DNA of 64,000 nucleotides. It comes from Woeseiaceae bacterium (lineage in GTDB: Bacteria > Pseudomonadota > Gammaproteobacteria > Steroidobacterales > Woeseiaceae). The notes under the pieces were generated by a model. It made no database searches. It had not been told where the DNA came from and saw only the letters and a list, made by a program, of their open reading frames with translations. Position numbers and translations under genes: made by a program. Location of the stretch: NCBI GenBank assembly GCA_013042375.1, contig JABDQH010000015.1:32088-96087 (forward strand), given 5' to 3'. This document shows positions 16,430 through 26,164 of the stretch, piece by piece (position 1 is the stretch's first letter; the number at the start of each line of letters is the position of its first letter).

Positions 16430-17203
16430 TCAGGCGGGACTGCGCGCGCCCACGATGATTTCGAGCTGGCGCATTTCATTGAGCGCGGCGGCGCCGTGCT
16501 CGACGAGCGCGTCCGCATCGGGATAGTCGAACTGTGCGGCGATCTGCCGCAGCAGGGCTTCGCCCGTCAGGCCGCCGTCATTGCGTGCGATGGCATCGAG
16601 CAGAGCCGCCGTGATCGCGTTCAGCTCGAGGAAGCCGACCTCGTCGTCGCTGTCGCGATAGAGCGCAATATAGACCGGGTTTTGCTCGGGTTCGGCCGGC
16701 AGGAACCGCGGCGAAATCCGCTGCACCGGATAGTGATAGGCGAACGCCCACGCGAGCGACGACTTGACCGGAACACCCTCCAGCAGGTCGCCCTCGGGAT
16801 CGACGCCGTCAAGGTCGTTCTCATCTTCGGAAACGGACAGGGCCAGCTCGGCGTATTCGTAGTGCGCGAGTTCGACGAGAAACGCATAGTCCGTCTCTTC
16901 GGGCTCGAACTCCTGCTGCAGGTACGCGAGGAATTCCTCGGGTAGCCTAAGGAAATACGGCGTCTTCGCCTCGTGGCGTTGCATGAAGCCCCGCACGAGC
17001 CGGCGCCACTGTTCGTCGTCATGGATCTTTCGGAGTACGGGAAAGAAGCGCCCGAGCAGGTTACGAAGATTATTGAAGAACAGCTTGCGGTACACGGCAA
17101 CGCGCCGCTCTTCGATGCCTTCGGGCGGCGCAACGCCCTCGGGATCGCGCAGATGGGCCGCGAATGCGTACTGCTTGTCCTTGAACGACTCGGCGCTAGC
17201 CAT
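16430..17203 (-). CDS. DUF2063 partner protein (HvfC/BufC-like)
   Basis: This 257-residue protein has an N-terminal DUF2063 domain. [25 protein letters not shown] (split here as two adjacent motifs, [11 protein letters not shown] and [11 protein letters not shown], residues about 32-55) is characteristic. It also has the family's C-terminal half with [11 protein letters not shown]. In known systems this protein acts with the MNIO enzyme, probably as the peptide-recognition partner. The ATG at 17203 ([11 protein letters not shown]) overlaps the DUF692 3' end by eight bases. Confidence 0.88.
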   Translation of the reverse strand: MASAESFKDKQYAFAAHLRDPEGVAPPEGIEERRVAVYRKLFFNNLRNLLGRFFPVLRKIHDDEQWRRLVRGFMQRHEAKTPYFLRLPEEFLAYLQQEFEPEETDYAFLVELAHYEYAELALSVSEDENDLDGVDPEGDLLEGVPVKSSLAWAFAYHYPVQRISPRFLPAEPEQNPVYIALYRDSDDEVGFLELNAITAALLDAIARNDGGLTGEALLRQIAAQFDYPDADALVEHGAAALNEMRQLEIIVGARSPA

Positions 17204-18062
17204 TGACCGCGTCCTGCCGGCTCGATTCGATCTGTAGCGATTTGATGCGCCGGACTTCGTCGAGCAGTTCGTCGAGCGGCGGAAAGTTGAAATCCCGCTC
17301 GAGCAGCGTCGGGACCGGGCCGAACAACCGGTAGGCGTCCGCAAGCAGGCCCCAGGCCTGCTCGTCGACGGGCGTCCCGTGCGTATCGATGCGCAGGTCC
17401 TCGTCCTCGATATAGTGACCGGCCAGGTGGAAGTAGCGAATCCGCTCGGCCGGCATCGCGCGCAGGAACTCGCCGGCGTCGTAGCCGTGGTTGATGCTGT
17501 TGACCACGATGTTGTTGATGTCGAGCATCAGGTCGCAGTCGGCCTCTTCGAGTACGGCCAGCAGGAACTCGCGTTCGTTCATCGAGGTATCGAGCGGCGC
17601 GTAGTAGCTGACGTTTTCGAGCGCCATGCGCTGCCCGAGGATGTCCTGGACGCGGCGTACGCGAGCGGCGACATGGCTGACTGCTTCCTCTGTGAACGGG
17701 ATCGGCATCAGGTCGTACAGGTGGCCGTCGTCGCTGGACGCGCTCAGGTGCTCCGAGTACATGCGGATATCGTGCTCTTTCATGAAGTCCCGGATGTCCC
17801 GCACCAGCTGTTCGTCGAGCGGCGCGGGGCCGCCGATCGACAATGACAGGCCGTGAATCACGAACGGATAGCGCTCGGTGAAAAAGCGAAACTTCTTGCC
17901 CAGCTTGCCGCCGACGTGGATCCAGTTCTCGGGCGCGACTTCCATGAAGTCGACGTCTGCGGGCGGATCGGCCATGAGCTTGTTGAGCAGGGGCCGGCGC
18001 AGGCCGAGGCCAGCGCCGTGCACAGGAAATTGCTTGTCGTTGTCAGGCAGTCGGTTTGTCAT
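17196..18062 (-). CDS. DUF692 multinuclear non-heme iron oxidase (MNIO; HvfB/BufB-like)
   Basis: This 288-residue TIM-barrel enzyme of the DUF692 family begins with [11 protein letters not shown] and [12 protein letters not shown]. The iron ligands are visible in [44 protein letters not shown] and YFHLAGH. MNIO enzymes modify cysteines of RiPP precursors, for example to thiooxazoles that bind copper. ATG chosen at MTNRLPDND. It is the first gene of the three-gene set. Only 50 bp separate it from the upstream DUF1841 gene, so the usual small precursor gene is not there. Confidence 0.9.
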   Translation of the reverse strand: MTNRLPDNDKQFPVHGAGLGLRRPLLNKLMADPPADVDFMEVAPENWIHVGGKLGKKFRFFTERYPFVIHGLSLSIGGPAPLDEQLVRDIRDFMKEHDIRMYSEHLSASSDDGHLYDLMPIPFTEEAVSHVAARVRRVQDILGQRMALENVSYYAPLDTSMNEREFLLAVLEEADCDLMLDINNIVVNSINHGYDAGEFLRAMPAERIRYFHLAGHYIEDEDLRIDTHGTPVDEQAWGLLADAYRLFGPVPTLLERDFNFPPLDELLDEVRRIKSLQIESSRQDAVNG

Positions 18063-18112
18063 GGCGTTTCCATCACGCGTTACGAGATCAGACCTTGCGT
18101 GCCCTGCAATTA

Positions 18113-18547
18113 TTACAGCGCGCTGCCGGCGAGACGCCGCAGCCGCTCGAGGTACCTGTCCTCGTCGGGGGGGTGGTTGCCGCTCTGCGACTCCCACAGC
18201 GTCTCGGCGAGACACTCGATCATCTCGTGTTCGGCGGCGTGCAGATCGCCCGTCCTGGCAGCAAGTGCATGGTAAACGGCCGCGATGCCGGCGGGGCGGT
18301 CCGTGGAGACCTGTTCCCGAATGCCGAGATGCAGGCCCATGTGCAGGAACGGGTTGCTCTTGCCGTCCTCCGGCGCGAAGTCGCGATCGAGATCCTCGGA
18401 CGATACGTCCTCGTGATACTCGGGATGCATGTCGACGACGTCGGCAATCTGCGCCTCCAGCGGCGACAGCGGGCGCCCCGCGGTGCGCTTGCGCCACGCG
18501 TCTGCATACATCCGGCGCAGCTCGCCGCGGTCCTGGCCGAAGATCAT
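18113..18547 (-). CDS. DUF1841 family protein
   Basis: This 144-residue protein matches DUF1841: it starts [18 protein letters not shown], has the HPEYHEDV and [10 protein letters not shown] segments, and ends in a short helical tail. Function unknown; small, acidic and probably cytoplasmic. It is commonly found beside nth, as here, where its ATG overlaps the nth stop (ATGA). Confidence 0.88.
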   Translation of the reverse strand: MIFGQDRGELRRMYADAWRKRTAGRPLSPLEAQIADVVDMHPEYHEDVSSEDLDRDFAPEDGKSNPFLHMGLHLGIREQVSTDRPAGIAAVYHALAARTGDLHAAEHEMIECLAETLWESQSGNHPPDEDRYLERLRRLAGSAL

Positions 18548-19179
18548 GACAGCTCCTTGTTCTTGTACTCGCACCACGTGACGATCGGGCACTCGCCGCA
18601 CAGGGGCCTGCGCGCCTTGCAGACGTAGCGGCCATGCAGTATCAGCCAGTGATGCGCGTCCCTCCTGAATTCCTCGGGCGTGAGCCGCACGAGGCGCTTC
18701 TCGACCTCGAGCGGCGTTTTGCCCGTGGCGAGGCCGGTGCGATTCGAGACACGAAAAATATGCGTGTCCACGGCGATCGTGGGTTCGCCGAATGCCGTGT
18801 TGAGAATGACGTTGGCGGTCTTGCGGCCGACGCCGGGCAGGGCCTCGAGCGCCTTGCGCGTTTGCGGCACTTCGCCGCCGTGCTCCTCGATGAGGATACG
18901 GCAGGTCTTGATGATGTTCTCGGCCTTGTTGTTGTACAGGCCGATCGTCCGGATATAGGTTTTTAGCCCCTCCACGCCGAGCGCGAGAATGGCCTCGGGC
19001 GTATTGGCGACCGGGTAGAGTTTGCGCGTCGCCTTGTTGACACCGACGTCGGTCGCCTGGGCCGACAGGATCACGGCGACGAGGAGTTCGAACGGACTCT
19101 CGTATTCGAGTTCCGTCGTCGGCGCGGGCATGCGCTCGCGCAGGGTGCTGTAGATCCGGATGCGTTTCTCGCGGTTCAT
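18544..19179 (-). CDS. nth: endonuclease III
   Basis: This DNA glycosylase/AP lyase of base-excision repair removes oxidised pyrimidines. The 211 residues have the helix-hairpin-helix [17 protein letters not shown] (about 108-124) with the catalytic Lys, the catalytic Asp in AVDTHIFRV, and the C-terminal [4Fe-4S] cysteines C-x6-C-x2-C-x5-C ([17 protein letters not shown]). It directly follows rnfE, overlapping it by four bases, the standard rnf-nth arrangement. Confidence 0.96.
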   Translation of the reverse strand: MNREKRIRIYSTLRERMPAPTTELEYESPFELLVAVILSAQATDVGVNKATRKLYPVANTPEAILALGVEGLKTYIRTIGLYNNKAENIIKTCRILIEEHGGEVPQTRKALEALPGVGRKTANVILNTAFGEPTIAVDTHIFRVSNRTGLATGKTPLEVEKRLVRLTPEEFRRDAHHWLILHGRYVCKARRPLCGECPIVTWCEYKNKELS

Positions 19180-19775
19180 CGATTAGCCAGCCTCGAGCGA
19201 CGGGGCAGGGCGTCGCGCCGGTTCTTGCGCCGGCCGTCGATCGTATTCTTCGCGGCGATCGCAAGCGCCAGGCTGAAGAATGCACCCGGGGGCAACACGG
19301 CCAGCAGCCAGACAAGCGATACGAGCTCCCGGAACGCGCCGATCGCCATCAACAGCAGCGCAAAGCCCGTCCCCATGACGACACCGTCGACGATGCTCGA
19401 GCCCACCGGGTTGCGCGAGGCATACACCTCGGCGCGCGCGACGATGGCGCAGTTGGTCACGATCAGCGGAATGAAGATGCCGAGCGAACGATCGAGCGCC
19501 GGAAACCAGGCCTTGAAGATGAGCTCGGTGCACGTCACGAGGCTGGCGATGATCAGGACGTAGATCGGGATGCGGATCTCGTCGCGAATCCAGCGCCGCG
19601 TCGCGGACACGAGCGCGTTCGATACCACCATCACAGACAGCGTGGCGACGCCGAGCCCGAGCCCGTTGACGAAAGTCGAGGTCACGGCGAGCAGCGGGCA
19701 CAGGCCGAGGAGCTGCACGAGCCCCGGATTCTCGTACCAGAGGCCGGTCCTGAAGCGCTCGATCAGCGTCGTCAT
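19176..19775 (-). CDS. rnfE: Rnf/Rsx electron transport complex subunit E
   Basis: This 199-residue membrane subunit has about six helices and the conserved ENPGLVQLLGLCPLLAVTSTF start. RnfE and RnfA are homologous and bind a [2Fe-2S] cluster between them through conserved Cys in LGLCP-type and TNCAI motifs (VTNCAIVARAEV here). The complex couples ferredoxin/NADH electron transfer to ion movement, or reduces SoxR as Rsx. The ATG overlaps the rnfG stop. Confidence 0.95.
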   Translation of the reverse strand: MTTLIERFRTGLWYENPGLVQLLGLCPLLAVTSTFVNGLGLGVATLSVMVVSNALVSATRRWIRDEIRIPIYVLIIASLVTCTELIFKAWFPALDRSLGIFIPLIVTNCAIVARAEVYASRNPVGSSIVDGVVMGTGFALLLMAIGAFRELVSLVWLLAVLPPGAFFSLALAIAAKNTIDGRRKNRRDALPRRSRLANR

Positions 19776-20416
19776 TGCTGCAAGGTCTCCTCGTCGTCGG
19801 AGGGCGCGGCGAACACCGCGTCCGCGTGCACCGCATGGTACTCGAGCGTCTGGCGCACCGCCTTGACGATGGCGCGCGGCGTGACCGAGGCGCCGGTCAG
19901 CTGATCGAACGTGCCGCCGTCGCGCTTGATGCGCCACCCGACGACGTTCGGGTCAGCGAGCGAGCGGCCGTCGAATTGCCGGACCCAGTCGGATTTCGAC
20001 GTCTCGACCAGGTCGCCCAGTCCCGGGGTCTCGCGGTGAGCGAGCACGTGTACGCCCGCGATCTCGCCGCCGACGGCGACCCCGACGAGTAACCGGATCG
20101 CGCCCGCGTAGCCATCGCGCGCGCTGACGACATACAGCGCGGCAACGGGTGACTGCTGCGCATACACGCGATAGACGGTCGCGTCGTCCGAGCCGGGCAG
20201 CGCGTGCGGCGCGGGAATCGTGAGACGAGATTCGCTCACGCCGCTGTCGAAACTCAGGCCGGCAAGAACGGGCTGCAGGCTGCGCTCGAGCCAGGCCTGT
20301 TGGTTGGCAGCGATACGCTCGTCCGTGACCGTGTAAGTCGCGGCGACCAGCGCCGTGCAAACGGCTGCAATGGCCGCGAGGGTGATGCCGTCGCGCACGA
20401 TCGATGCCTCAGCCAC
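19772..20416 (-). CDS. rnfG: Rnf complex subunit G
   Basis: This 214-residue protein has one N-terminal membrane helix (about residues 10-28) and a periplasmic FMN-binding domain. The covalent FMN attachment motif is TGASVT (about residues 176-181), matching the S/T-G-A-x-x-T pattern. It transfers electrons from RnfC/B to RnfD. Overlaps rnfD by eight bases and rnfE by four. Confidence 0.93.
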   Translation of the reverse strand: MAEASIVRDGITLAAIAAVCTALVAATYTVTDERIAANQQAWLERSLQPVLAGLSFDSGVSESRLTIPAPHALPGSDDATVYRVYAQQSPVAALYVVSARDGYAGAIRLLVGVAVGGEIAGVHVLAHRETPGLGDLVETSKSDWVRQFDGRSLADPNVVGWRIKRDGGTFDQLTGASVTPRAIVKAVRQTLEYHAVHADAVFAAPSDDEETLQQ

Positions 20417-21464
20417 GATTCACTGACTCCTCGGCATGACCGACGATGCGTGGCCGGGTGAAGCGATCAATAGCGGGTACGGCCATGTTCATGATCAGCA
20501 CGGCGAACGCCACGCCATCGGCGTAGCTGCCCCAGGTGCGGATGCAATAGATCAGGAGGCCGATGCCGAGACCGTAGATCAGGCGGCCCTTCGGGCTCGT
20601 CGCCGCGGACACGGGATCCGTCGCGATGAAAAACGCGCACAGGATCGTTGCTCCCGCGAACAGGTGGAATCCCGGGCTCGGGTTCGCACCCGGATCGACG
20701 AGGTACATGAGCGTCGCGGGCCCAAGCAGGCCCAGGCCGACGCCGACGGGAATCTGCCAGCGGATGATCTTGCGGATCAGGAGCCAGGCGCCGCCGATGG
20801 CGAGAAAATTGCCGATCCACTCCCAGCCGCGGCCGCCGAAGTCGCCCATGATCGGGTTGGCCCGAATCTCGACGGTTGTCGCCATGTTGTTGAGGCCTGT
20901 CTTCATGACGTCCAGTGGCGTCGCTCGTGCCACGGCATCGAAGGTAAGCGCATCGGGCAGGTTGCCCGTCAACGTAAACGCGAGCGTCTGCACGATCGTC
21001 AGGTGCTGATAGTCGATGTCGCCCATGCGCGGCCCGACCCACAAATTGAGATGCATCGGGAAGGCGACGAGTATGACGACATAGCCGGCCATGGCCGGGT
21101 TGAAGATGTTGAAGCCGAGGCCGCCGTAAAGGTGCTTGGCGACCACGACGGCGAATAGTGCGCCCGTCGCGGTTACCCACCACGGTGTCAGCGACGGTAG
21201 CGCAAAGGCGAGCAGTGCGGCGATGACGAGCGCACTGTAATCGCGCAGCGCGGCTTCCGGCTGGCGGCCGCGCGCCCACATCATGAGTGCTTCGCCAGCG
21301 ACGGCGAAAATGGCGGCGACGAGCAGGTTGAACACGAGCCCCGGCCCGAAATACCAGACGTGGACGATAGCGGCCGGCACGAGCGCGCCGAGGACCTGCA
21401 GCATCATGGATGCCACGTCCACGCGGGGCGCCCAGTGCGGAGCATCGCGCCGTTCAAACCTCAT
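20409..21464 (-). CDS. rnfD: Rnf complex subunit D
   Basis: This 351-residue multi-helix membrane subunit of the NqrB/RnfD family carries a covalently bound FMN. Recognisable segments include YGGLGFNIFNPAMAGYVV and FIATDPVSAATSPKGRLIYG. The expected flavinylation site reads ARATPLD here where many homologues have SGATPL, keeping the Thr but not the Gly. Its start overlaps the rnfC stop by four bases. Confidence 0.94.
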   Translation of the reverse strand: MRFERRDAPHWAPRVDVASMMLQVLGALVPAAIVHVWYFGPGLVFNLLVAAIFAVAGEALMMWARGRQPEAALRDYSALVIAALLAFALPSLTPWWVTATGALFAVVVAKHLYGGLGFNIFNPAMAGYVVILVAFPMHLNLWVGPRMGDIDYQHLTIVQTLAFTLTGNLPDALTFDAVARATPLDVMKTGLNNMATTVEIRANPIMGDFGGRGWEWIGNFLAIGGAWLLIRKIIRWQIPVGVGLGLLGPATLMYLVDPGANPSPGFHLFAGATILCAFFIATDPVSAATSPKGRLIYGLGIGLLIYCIRTWGSYADGVAFAVLIMNMAVPAIDRFTRPRIVGHAEESVNRG

Positions 21465-22984
21465 GCGCCGTCGTCCTCGTTCTTGTCGCCGCGCTTGCGC
21501 GCGAGAATCTCGGCGATAGCGGCCGGTCCCGCCGCCTTCGCGGTTTCCTTCTGTTGCGCGAGTTCGGCATTGCGCTCGGCGTGCTCGCGTTCGAGCCGTT
21601 CATTGCGCGCCTCGAAGCGTTGACGGGCGCGCTCGGCGCGGGCTTTTTCGTCCGCCAGTTCGCGAATTCGGCCCTTGGCCACGCGAAAGTCGGCCGTCAG
21701 CGGGATGTGGCTCGGGCACACCAGGTCGCAGCACCCGCACTCGATGCAGTCGATCAGGCCGAACTCCCGCAGTTTGTGCTCGTCATCGGCGCAGGCGTAC
21801 CAGTGGAGCTGTTGCGGCTGCAGCTGCACGGGGCATACGGCCGCGCACTCGCCGCAGCGCACGCAGGCGAGCTCGGTGCCCGCTTGCGGGGCGTCGTTGA
21901 GCACGAGGATGCAATTGCTGGCCTTGACGATCGGCACTTCGTCGGTCGAGACGGCCTTGCCCGTCATCGGTCCGCCGATGACCAGGTGCCGGGGATTGTC
22001 CCGATAGCCGCCGGCCCCATCGATCACATCAGCGACCGTCGTGCCGATGCGCGCACGCACGTTGACGGGCGAGGCCACGCCGTCACCGGTGACCGTTGTG
22101 ATGCGAGAGATCAGCGGTTCGCCGCGCACGATCCAGTCGTACACGGCCGCCGCCGTTCCGACGTTCTGTACCACGCAGCCGACGTCGGTCGGCAGGCCGC
22201 CGCTCGGGACTTCACGATTCGTCACGAGCTGCACGAGCTGGTCTTCGCCCCCCGAGGGGTAAATCGTCGGCACCTGCTTGAGGGTAACGCGTTCGTCGCT
22301 GGCCGCGGCCAGCTCTTCGCCGAGACGCCGGATCGCCTCGGGCTTGTCGCTCTCGACGACGATCAGGCAGGCGTCGATGCAGAGCGCGTGCATGAGCACC
22401 TGTGCGCCGCCGACAATTTCGCCGGCGTGCTGCTGCATCAGCATGTCGTCGCAGCTGATGTAAGGCTCGCACTCCACGCCGTTGAGGATCAGGTAATCCG
22501 CCTGCATCGCGCGTGCCTGCATGAGCTTCTGCGCGGTCGGGAATACGGCGCCACCCAGGCCGACGATACCGCCGTCCAGAATACGCAGCAGCAGGTCGGC
22601 GGGCGGCATCGCACGATAGTCGCCGCTGCTCCAGGGCGGGAAGGCCTCATCGTGACCGTCCGTTGCGACGATGATGCACGGCGCCTTGTCGCCGAAGCGG
22701 CGGGACACGGGCCATTGTTCGATCGCGACGACAGTGCCCGACGACGAGGCATGAACGGGTGCGCCCATTTCGCCATCGGGTTCGGCGACGACCTGTCCCT
22801 TGAGGACGCGGTCGCCGATGCTCACTACAGGCTGCGCCGGTTCGCCAGCGTGCTGTTGCAGGGGCAGCATGAGCTGGGCGGGCAGCGGGATGTCGGTGAT
22901 CGCCGAAGCCGTCGATTCCTGCTTGTGCGCCGCGAGGCGCAGACCGCCGTGCAGTTTGCCGAGATCGTAGGTCGGGGCGCTCAT
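21461..22984 (-). CDS. rnfC: Rnf complex subunit C
   Basis: This 507-residue peripheral subunit carries FMN/NADH- and Fe-S-binding regions. It has the GGAVFPTAQKL and ECEPYISCDD segments of the Nqo1-like fold. Two ferredoxin-type clusters follow: CVRCGECAAVCPVQL and CIECGCCDLVCPSHIPL, about residues 375-430. The C-terminal tail after about 440 is rich in Ala, Glu and Arg (coiled-coil like) and short compared with E. coli RsxC. ATG at 22984 overlaps the rnfB stop. Confidence 0.95.
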   Translation of the reverse strand: MSAPTYDLGKLHGGLRLAAHKQESTASAITDIPLPAQLMLPLQQHAGEPAQPVVSIGDRVLKGQVVAEPDGEMGAPVHASSSGTVVAIEQWPVSRRFGDKAPCIIVATDGHDEAFPPWSSGDYRAMPPADLLLRILDGGIVGLGGAVFPTAQKLMQARAMQADYLILNGVECEPYISCDDMLMQQHAGEIVGGAQVLMHALCIDACLIVVESDKPEAIRRLGEELAAASDERVTLKQVPTIYPSGGEDQLVQLVTNREVPSGGLPTDVGCVVQNVGTAAAVYDWIVRGEPLISRITTVTGDGVASPVNVRARIGTTVADVIDGAGGYRDNPRHLVIGGPMTGKAVSTDEVPIVKASNCILVLNDAPQAGTELACVRCGECAAVCPVQLQPQQLHWYACADDEHKLREFGLIDCIECGCCDLVCPSHIPLTADFRVAKGRIRELADEKARAERARQRFEARNERLEREHAERNAELAQQKETAKAAGPAAIAEILARKRGDKNEDDGA

Positions 22985-23463
22985 GGCAACGGCCTCATCG
23001 TGATGCAGTCGACCGGGCAGGGCGCGAGGCACAGCTCGCAGCCCGTGCACTCGCTCTCGATGACCGTGTGCATGTATTGATGCGCACCCACGATCGCGTC
23101 GACGGGGCACGCATTGCGGCAATGGAAACAGCCGATGCACGCGCTCTCGTCGATGACCGCGACGGCCGGGGCCGCGAACTCGGCGAGCGGCAGGGCTTCG
23201 CGTCCGAGCAGGTGCGCGAGCCGCCGGATGGTGGCGTCACCCCCGGGTGGACACAGGTTGATATCCGCCGTGCCCTCGACGACGGCCGCCGCATAAGGGC
23301 GGCAGCCGGGATAGCCGCACTGCGCGCATTGCGTCTGCGGCAACAGGTCATTGACCTGCTCCACGACATCGCCCTCTGTCGGCGGAAGGCGCCGGTGTGC
23401 GACGCCCAGCGCAATGCCTGCGGCGAGCGCGACGATCGTGATCGTGACGACGGCGATCCACAT
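22981..23463 (-). CDS. rnfB: Rnf complex subunit B
   Basis: This 160-residue ferredoxin-like subunit has an N-terminal membrane helix (about 3-22), a [4Fe-4S] motif CAQCGYPGC (about 46-54), and two clusters in CIGCFHCRNACPVDAI and CTGCELCLAPCPVDCI. It is shorter than E. coli RsxB (192 residues), ending soon after the last cluster. It passes electrons into the membrane complex. It sits nine bases after rnfA. Confidence 0.94.
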   Translation of the reverse strand: MWIAVVTITIVALAAGIALGVAHRRLPPTEGDVVEQVNDLLPQTQCAQCGYPGCRPYAAAVVEGTADINLCPPGGDATIRRLAHLLGREALPLAEFAAPAVAVIDESACIGCFHCRNACPVDAIVGAHQYMHTVIESECTGCELCLAPCPVDCITMRPLP

Positions 23464-23472
23464 ACGATCCCG

Positions 23473-24054
23473 TCACGGCCTCGCCATGCCGGCGAACCCC
23501 ATGAACGCCAGCGACATGATGCCGGCCGTCATGAGCGCAATGGCCGTGCCGCGAAACGGCGCGGGCACGTCCGCCGCTTCGAGCCGTTCGCGGATAGCGG
23601 CGAATACCACGAGGACGAGCGCGAACCCGCCCGCGGCGCCGACGCCATAAACGAGGGACTCCGCGAAGCCCTGCGACGCCTGCACGTTGAGCAGGGCAAC
23701 GCCGAGAACGGCGCAATTGGTCGCAATGAGCGGGATGTAGATGCCGAGCACCTGGTCGAGCAGCGGGCTGATGCGGCGCACCATGATCTCCGTGAACTGA
23801 ACGCTCGCCGCGATGACCAGTATGAAAGCCACGGTGCGCAGGTATTCGAGATCGAGTGGCACGAGCACGTAACGGTGCAGCAGGTAGGCCGATGCCGAGG
23901 ACAGCGTGAGCACGAAGGCCGTCGCCAGCGACATCCCCATCGCGGCCTCGAGATTGCGGGATACGCCGAGGAACGGGCACAGGCCCAGGAAGCGCACCAG
24001 CACGAAATTGTTGACCAGCACCGTGCCGACGAGGATGACGAACAGGTCGCTCAT
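23473..24054 (-). CDS. rnfA: Rnf complex subunit A
   Basis: This 193-residue membrane protein has six predicted helices. It contains the family motifs [15 protein letters not shown] and [15 protein letters not shown], whose cysteines hold the intramembrane [2Fe-2S] cluster with RnfE. It is the first rnf gene, 36 bp after metG on the same strand, so it may be transcribed from the metG promoter. Confidence 0.95.
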   Translation of the reverse strand: MSDLFVILVGTVLVNNFVLVRFLGLCPFLGVSRNLEAAMGMSLATAFVLTLSSASAYLLHRYVLVPLDLEYLRTVAFILVIAASVQFTEIMVRRISPLLDQVLGIYIPLIATNCAVLGVALLNVQASQGFAESLVYGVGAAGGFALVLVVFAAIRERLEAADVPAPFRGTAIALMTAGIMSLAFMGFAGMARP

Positions 24055-24090
24055 CCACGCATTGTAAGGATTACGGTCCGGCGTGGGGAA

Positions 24091-26094
24091 TTACTTGACG
24101 CGCATACCGGGCGCGGCGCCGTCGTCGGGCGACAGCAGGAAGATGTCCTCGCCACCCGGGCCTGCGGCCAGCACCATGCCTTCCGAAACGCCGAAACGCA
24201 TCTTGCGCGGCGCGAGGTTGGCGACGACGATGACATGACGCCCTTCGAGCTCTGCGGGATCGTAAGCGGCCTTGATGCCCGCGAATACCTGGCGACGACC
24301 GTCGCCCAGGTCGAGCGTCAGCGCGAGCAGCTTGTCAGCGCCCTCCACGGGTTCGGCTTGCTCGATGCGCGCGATACGCAGGTCGACTTTCATGAAGTCG
24401 TCGATGCTGATGTACTCGTCGTCGACCGCGGCCGGCGCCGGCGCGTTTTGTTTCGATTGTTCCACCATCTTCTCCACCTGGGACGCCTCGACGCGCATAA
24501 GTAGCGGTTTGAACTTGCGCACCGTTGCGCCGAGTCGCGGGGTGACTGCATCCTGCCACTGCCAGCTGTCCTCACCGAGAAACTCGCGCGTGGCCGCGGC
24601 GACCGTCGGAAGGACCGGCGCGAGATAGATCATCAGGCTGCGGAACAGGTTGATGCCCTGCGTGCACACGAGCTGCACGTCGGGCAGCCGGTCCTCGTCT
24701 TTCGCCATGACCCAGGGCTTGTGATCGTCAATATAGCGGTTGGCCTTGTCGGCCAGCGCCATGATCAGGCGCATCGCCTTCGAGTACTCGCGCCGCTCGT
24801 AGTGGCCGGCGATCGTCTCGGATGCATCGGCGACTTGTGCGAACAGCGCCTCGTCAGGCAGCTCGCGCGCGAGTTCGCCATCGAAGCGTTTGTGGATGAA
24901 GCCGGCGCAGCGGCTCGCGATATTGACGAGTTTGCCGACGAGATCGGAGTTGACGCGCGCGACGAAGTCCTCGAGGTTCAGGTCGATGTCCTCGATCGTC
25001 GGGCCGAGCTTCGCGGCGTAGTAGTAGCGCAGGAACTCGGGGTTCAGGTTGTCGAGATAGGTGCGCGCCTTGATGAACGTGCCGCGCGACTTTGACATCT
25101 TTTGCCCGTCGACGGTGAGAAAGCCGTGCGCAAACACGCTCGTCGGTGTCCGGTAGCCCGACCCATTGAGCACCGCCGGCCAGAACAGCGTGTGGAAGTA
25201 CATGATGTCCTTGCCGATGAAGTGGTACAGCTCGGCGTCGCTTCCGGCCGCCCAGTACTCGTCGAATTCGAGGTCGTCCCGGCGATCGCACAGGTGTTTG
25301 AAGCTCGCCATGTAACCGACCGGTGCGTCCAGCCAGACGTAGAAGTACTTGTCTTGCGTTTCCGGGATACGGAAACCAAAGTAAGGTGCGTCGCGTGAGA
25401 TATCCCAGTCCTGCAGACCCGCTTCGAACCATTCCTCGAGCTTGGACACGACGTTCTTGTCCAGCGCCGAGTCGCGCATCCACTGGCGCAGACGATCTTC
25501 GTAGTCGCTCAACCTGAAGAAGAAGTGCTCGGACTCGCGCTTGACCGGTGTCGTGCCCGACAGGACCGATTTCGGGTCTATCAGCGTTTCCGGCGAAGTT
25601 GCCTTGTTGCAGTTCTCGCAGGCATCGCCGTACTGGTCCTCGGCTTTGCAGTTGGGGCAGGTGCCCATGACGAAACGATCCGGCAGGAACATGCCTTCCC
25701 GTTCGTCGTACATCTGTTCGATCGTTCGCGAATAGATGTCGCCGCTATCGCGCAGCTTCCTGTACATCGATGCGACCAGCGCCTCGTTCTCAGGCGAATG
25801 CGTCGTGTGGTAGTTGTCGAACCCGATCCCGAAGTCCGCGAAGTCGTTCACGAACTCTTTCGAATAGCCCTCGGTCAGCTCCTCAGGCGTGATGCCTAGC
25901 TCGCGGGCTTTGAGCATGATCGGCGTGCCGTGCGAGTCCGATGCGCATACGTAGATACAGTCGTGCCCGCGCAGTTTCTGAAAGCGCACCCAGATGTCGG
26001 TCTGGATATACTCGACGAGATGGCCCATATGCGGCGAGCCGTTAGCATACGGCAGGGCGCTCGTAACGAGGATCTTTCGGCGGCTGTCGGACAT
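24091..26094 (-). CDS. metG: methionyl-tRNA synthetase
   Basis: This class I aminoacyl-tRNA synthetase charges tRNA-Met. The 667 residues include [11 protein letters not shown] (HIGH motif, about 15-25), a zinc knuckle [17 protein letters not shown] (about 148-164), [12 protein letters not shown] (KMSKS, about 330-341), and a C-terminal tRNA-binding/dimerisation domain (about 560-667, [20 protein letters not shown]). Full length for the long MetRS form. A partial REP element lies in its 5' region. Confidence 0.97.
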   Translation of the reverse strand: MSDSRRKILVTSALPYANGSPHMGHLVEYIQTDIWVRFQKLRGHDCIYVCASDSHGTPIMLKARELGITPEELTEGYSKEFVNDFADFGIGFDNYHTTHSPENEALVASMYRKLRDSGDIYSRTIEQMYDEREGMFLPDRFVMGTCPNCKAEDQYGDACENCNKATSPETLIDPKSVLSGTTPVKRESEHFFFRLSDYEDRLRQWMRDSALDKNVVSKLEEWFEAGLQDWDISRDAPYFGFRIPETQDKYFYVWLDAPVGYMASFKHLCDRRDDLEFDEYWAAGSDAELYHFIGKDIMYFHTLFWPAVLNGSGYRTPTSVFAHGFLTVDGQKMSKSRGTFIKARTYLDNLNPEFLRYYYAAKLGPTIEDIDLNLEDFVARVNSDLVGKLVNIASRCAGFIHKRFDGELARELPDEALFAQVADASETIAGHYERREYSKAMRLIMALADKANRYIDDHKPWVMAKDEDRLPDVQLVCTQGINLFRSLMIYLAPVLPTVAAATREFLGEDSWQWQDAVTPRLGATVRKFKPLLMRVEASQVEKMVEQSKQNAPAPAAVDDEYISIDDFMKVDLRIARIEQAEPVEGADKLLALTLDLGDGRRQVFAGIKAAYDPAELEGRHVIVVANLAPRKMRFGVSEGMVLAAGPGGEDIFLLSPDDGAAPGMRVK

Positions 26095-26111
26095 GGGGCG
26101 CGATTATGCCA

Positions 26112-26157
26112 GCATTCGGGCCTTATTATCCCGCTTGTCGGGGGAAGGCCCTCCCAC
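26112..26157 (-). repeat. partial REP element upstream of metG
   Basis: On the minus strand this reads GTGGGAGGGCCTTC, then about 20 extra bases, then AGGCCCGAATGC. That equals the left half of the BIME found in aceF and the UDG gene, with its hairpin loop enlarged. It lies between the stop of the pilT-like gene and the metG start and could act as a hairpin terminator or mRNA-end stabiliser. Confidence 0.6.
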
Positions 26158-26164
26158 AGCTTGT

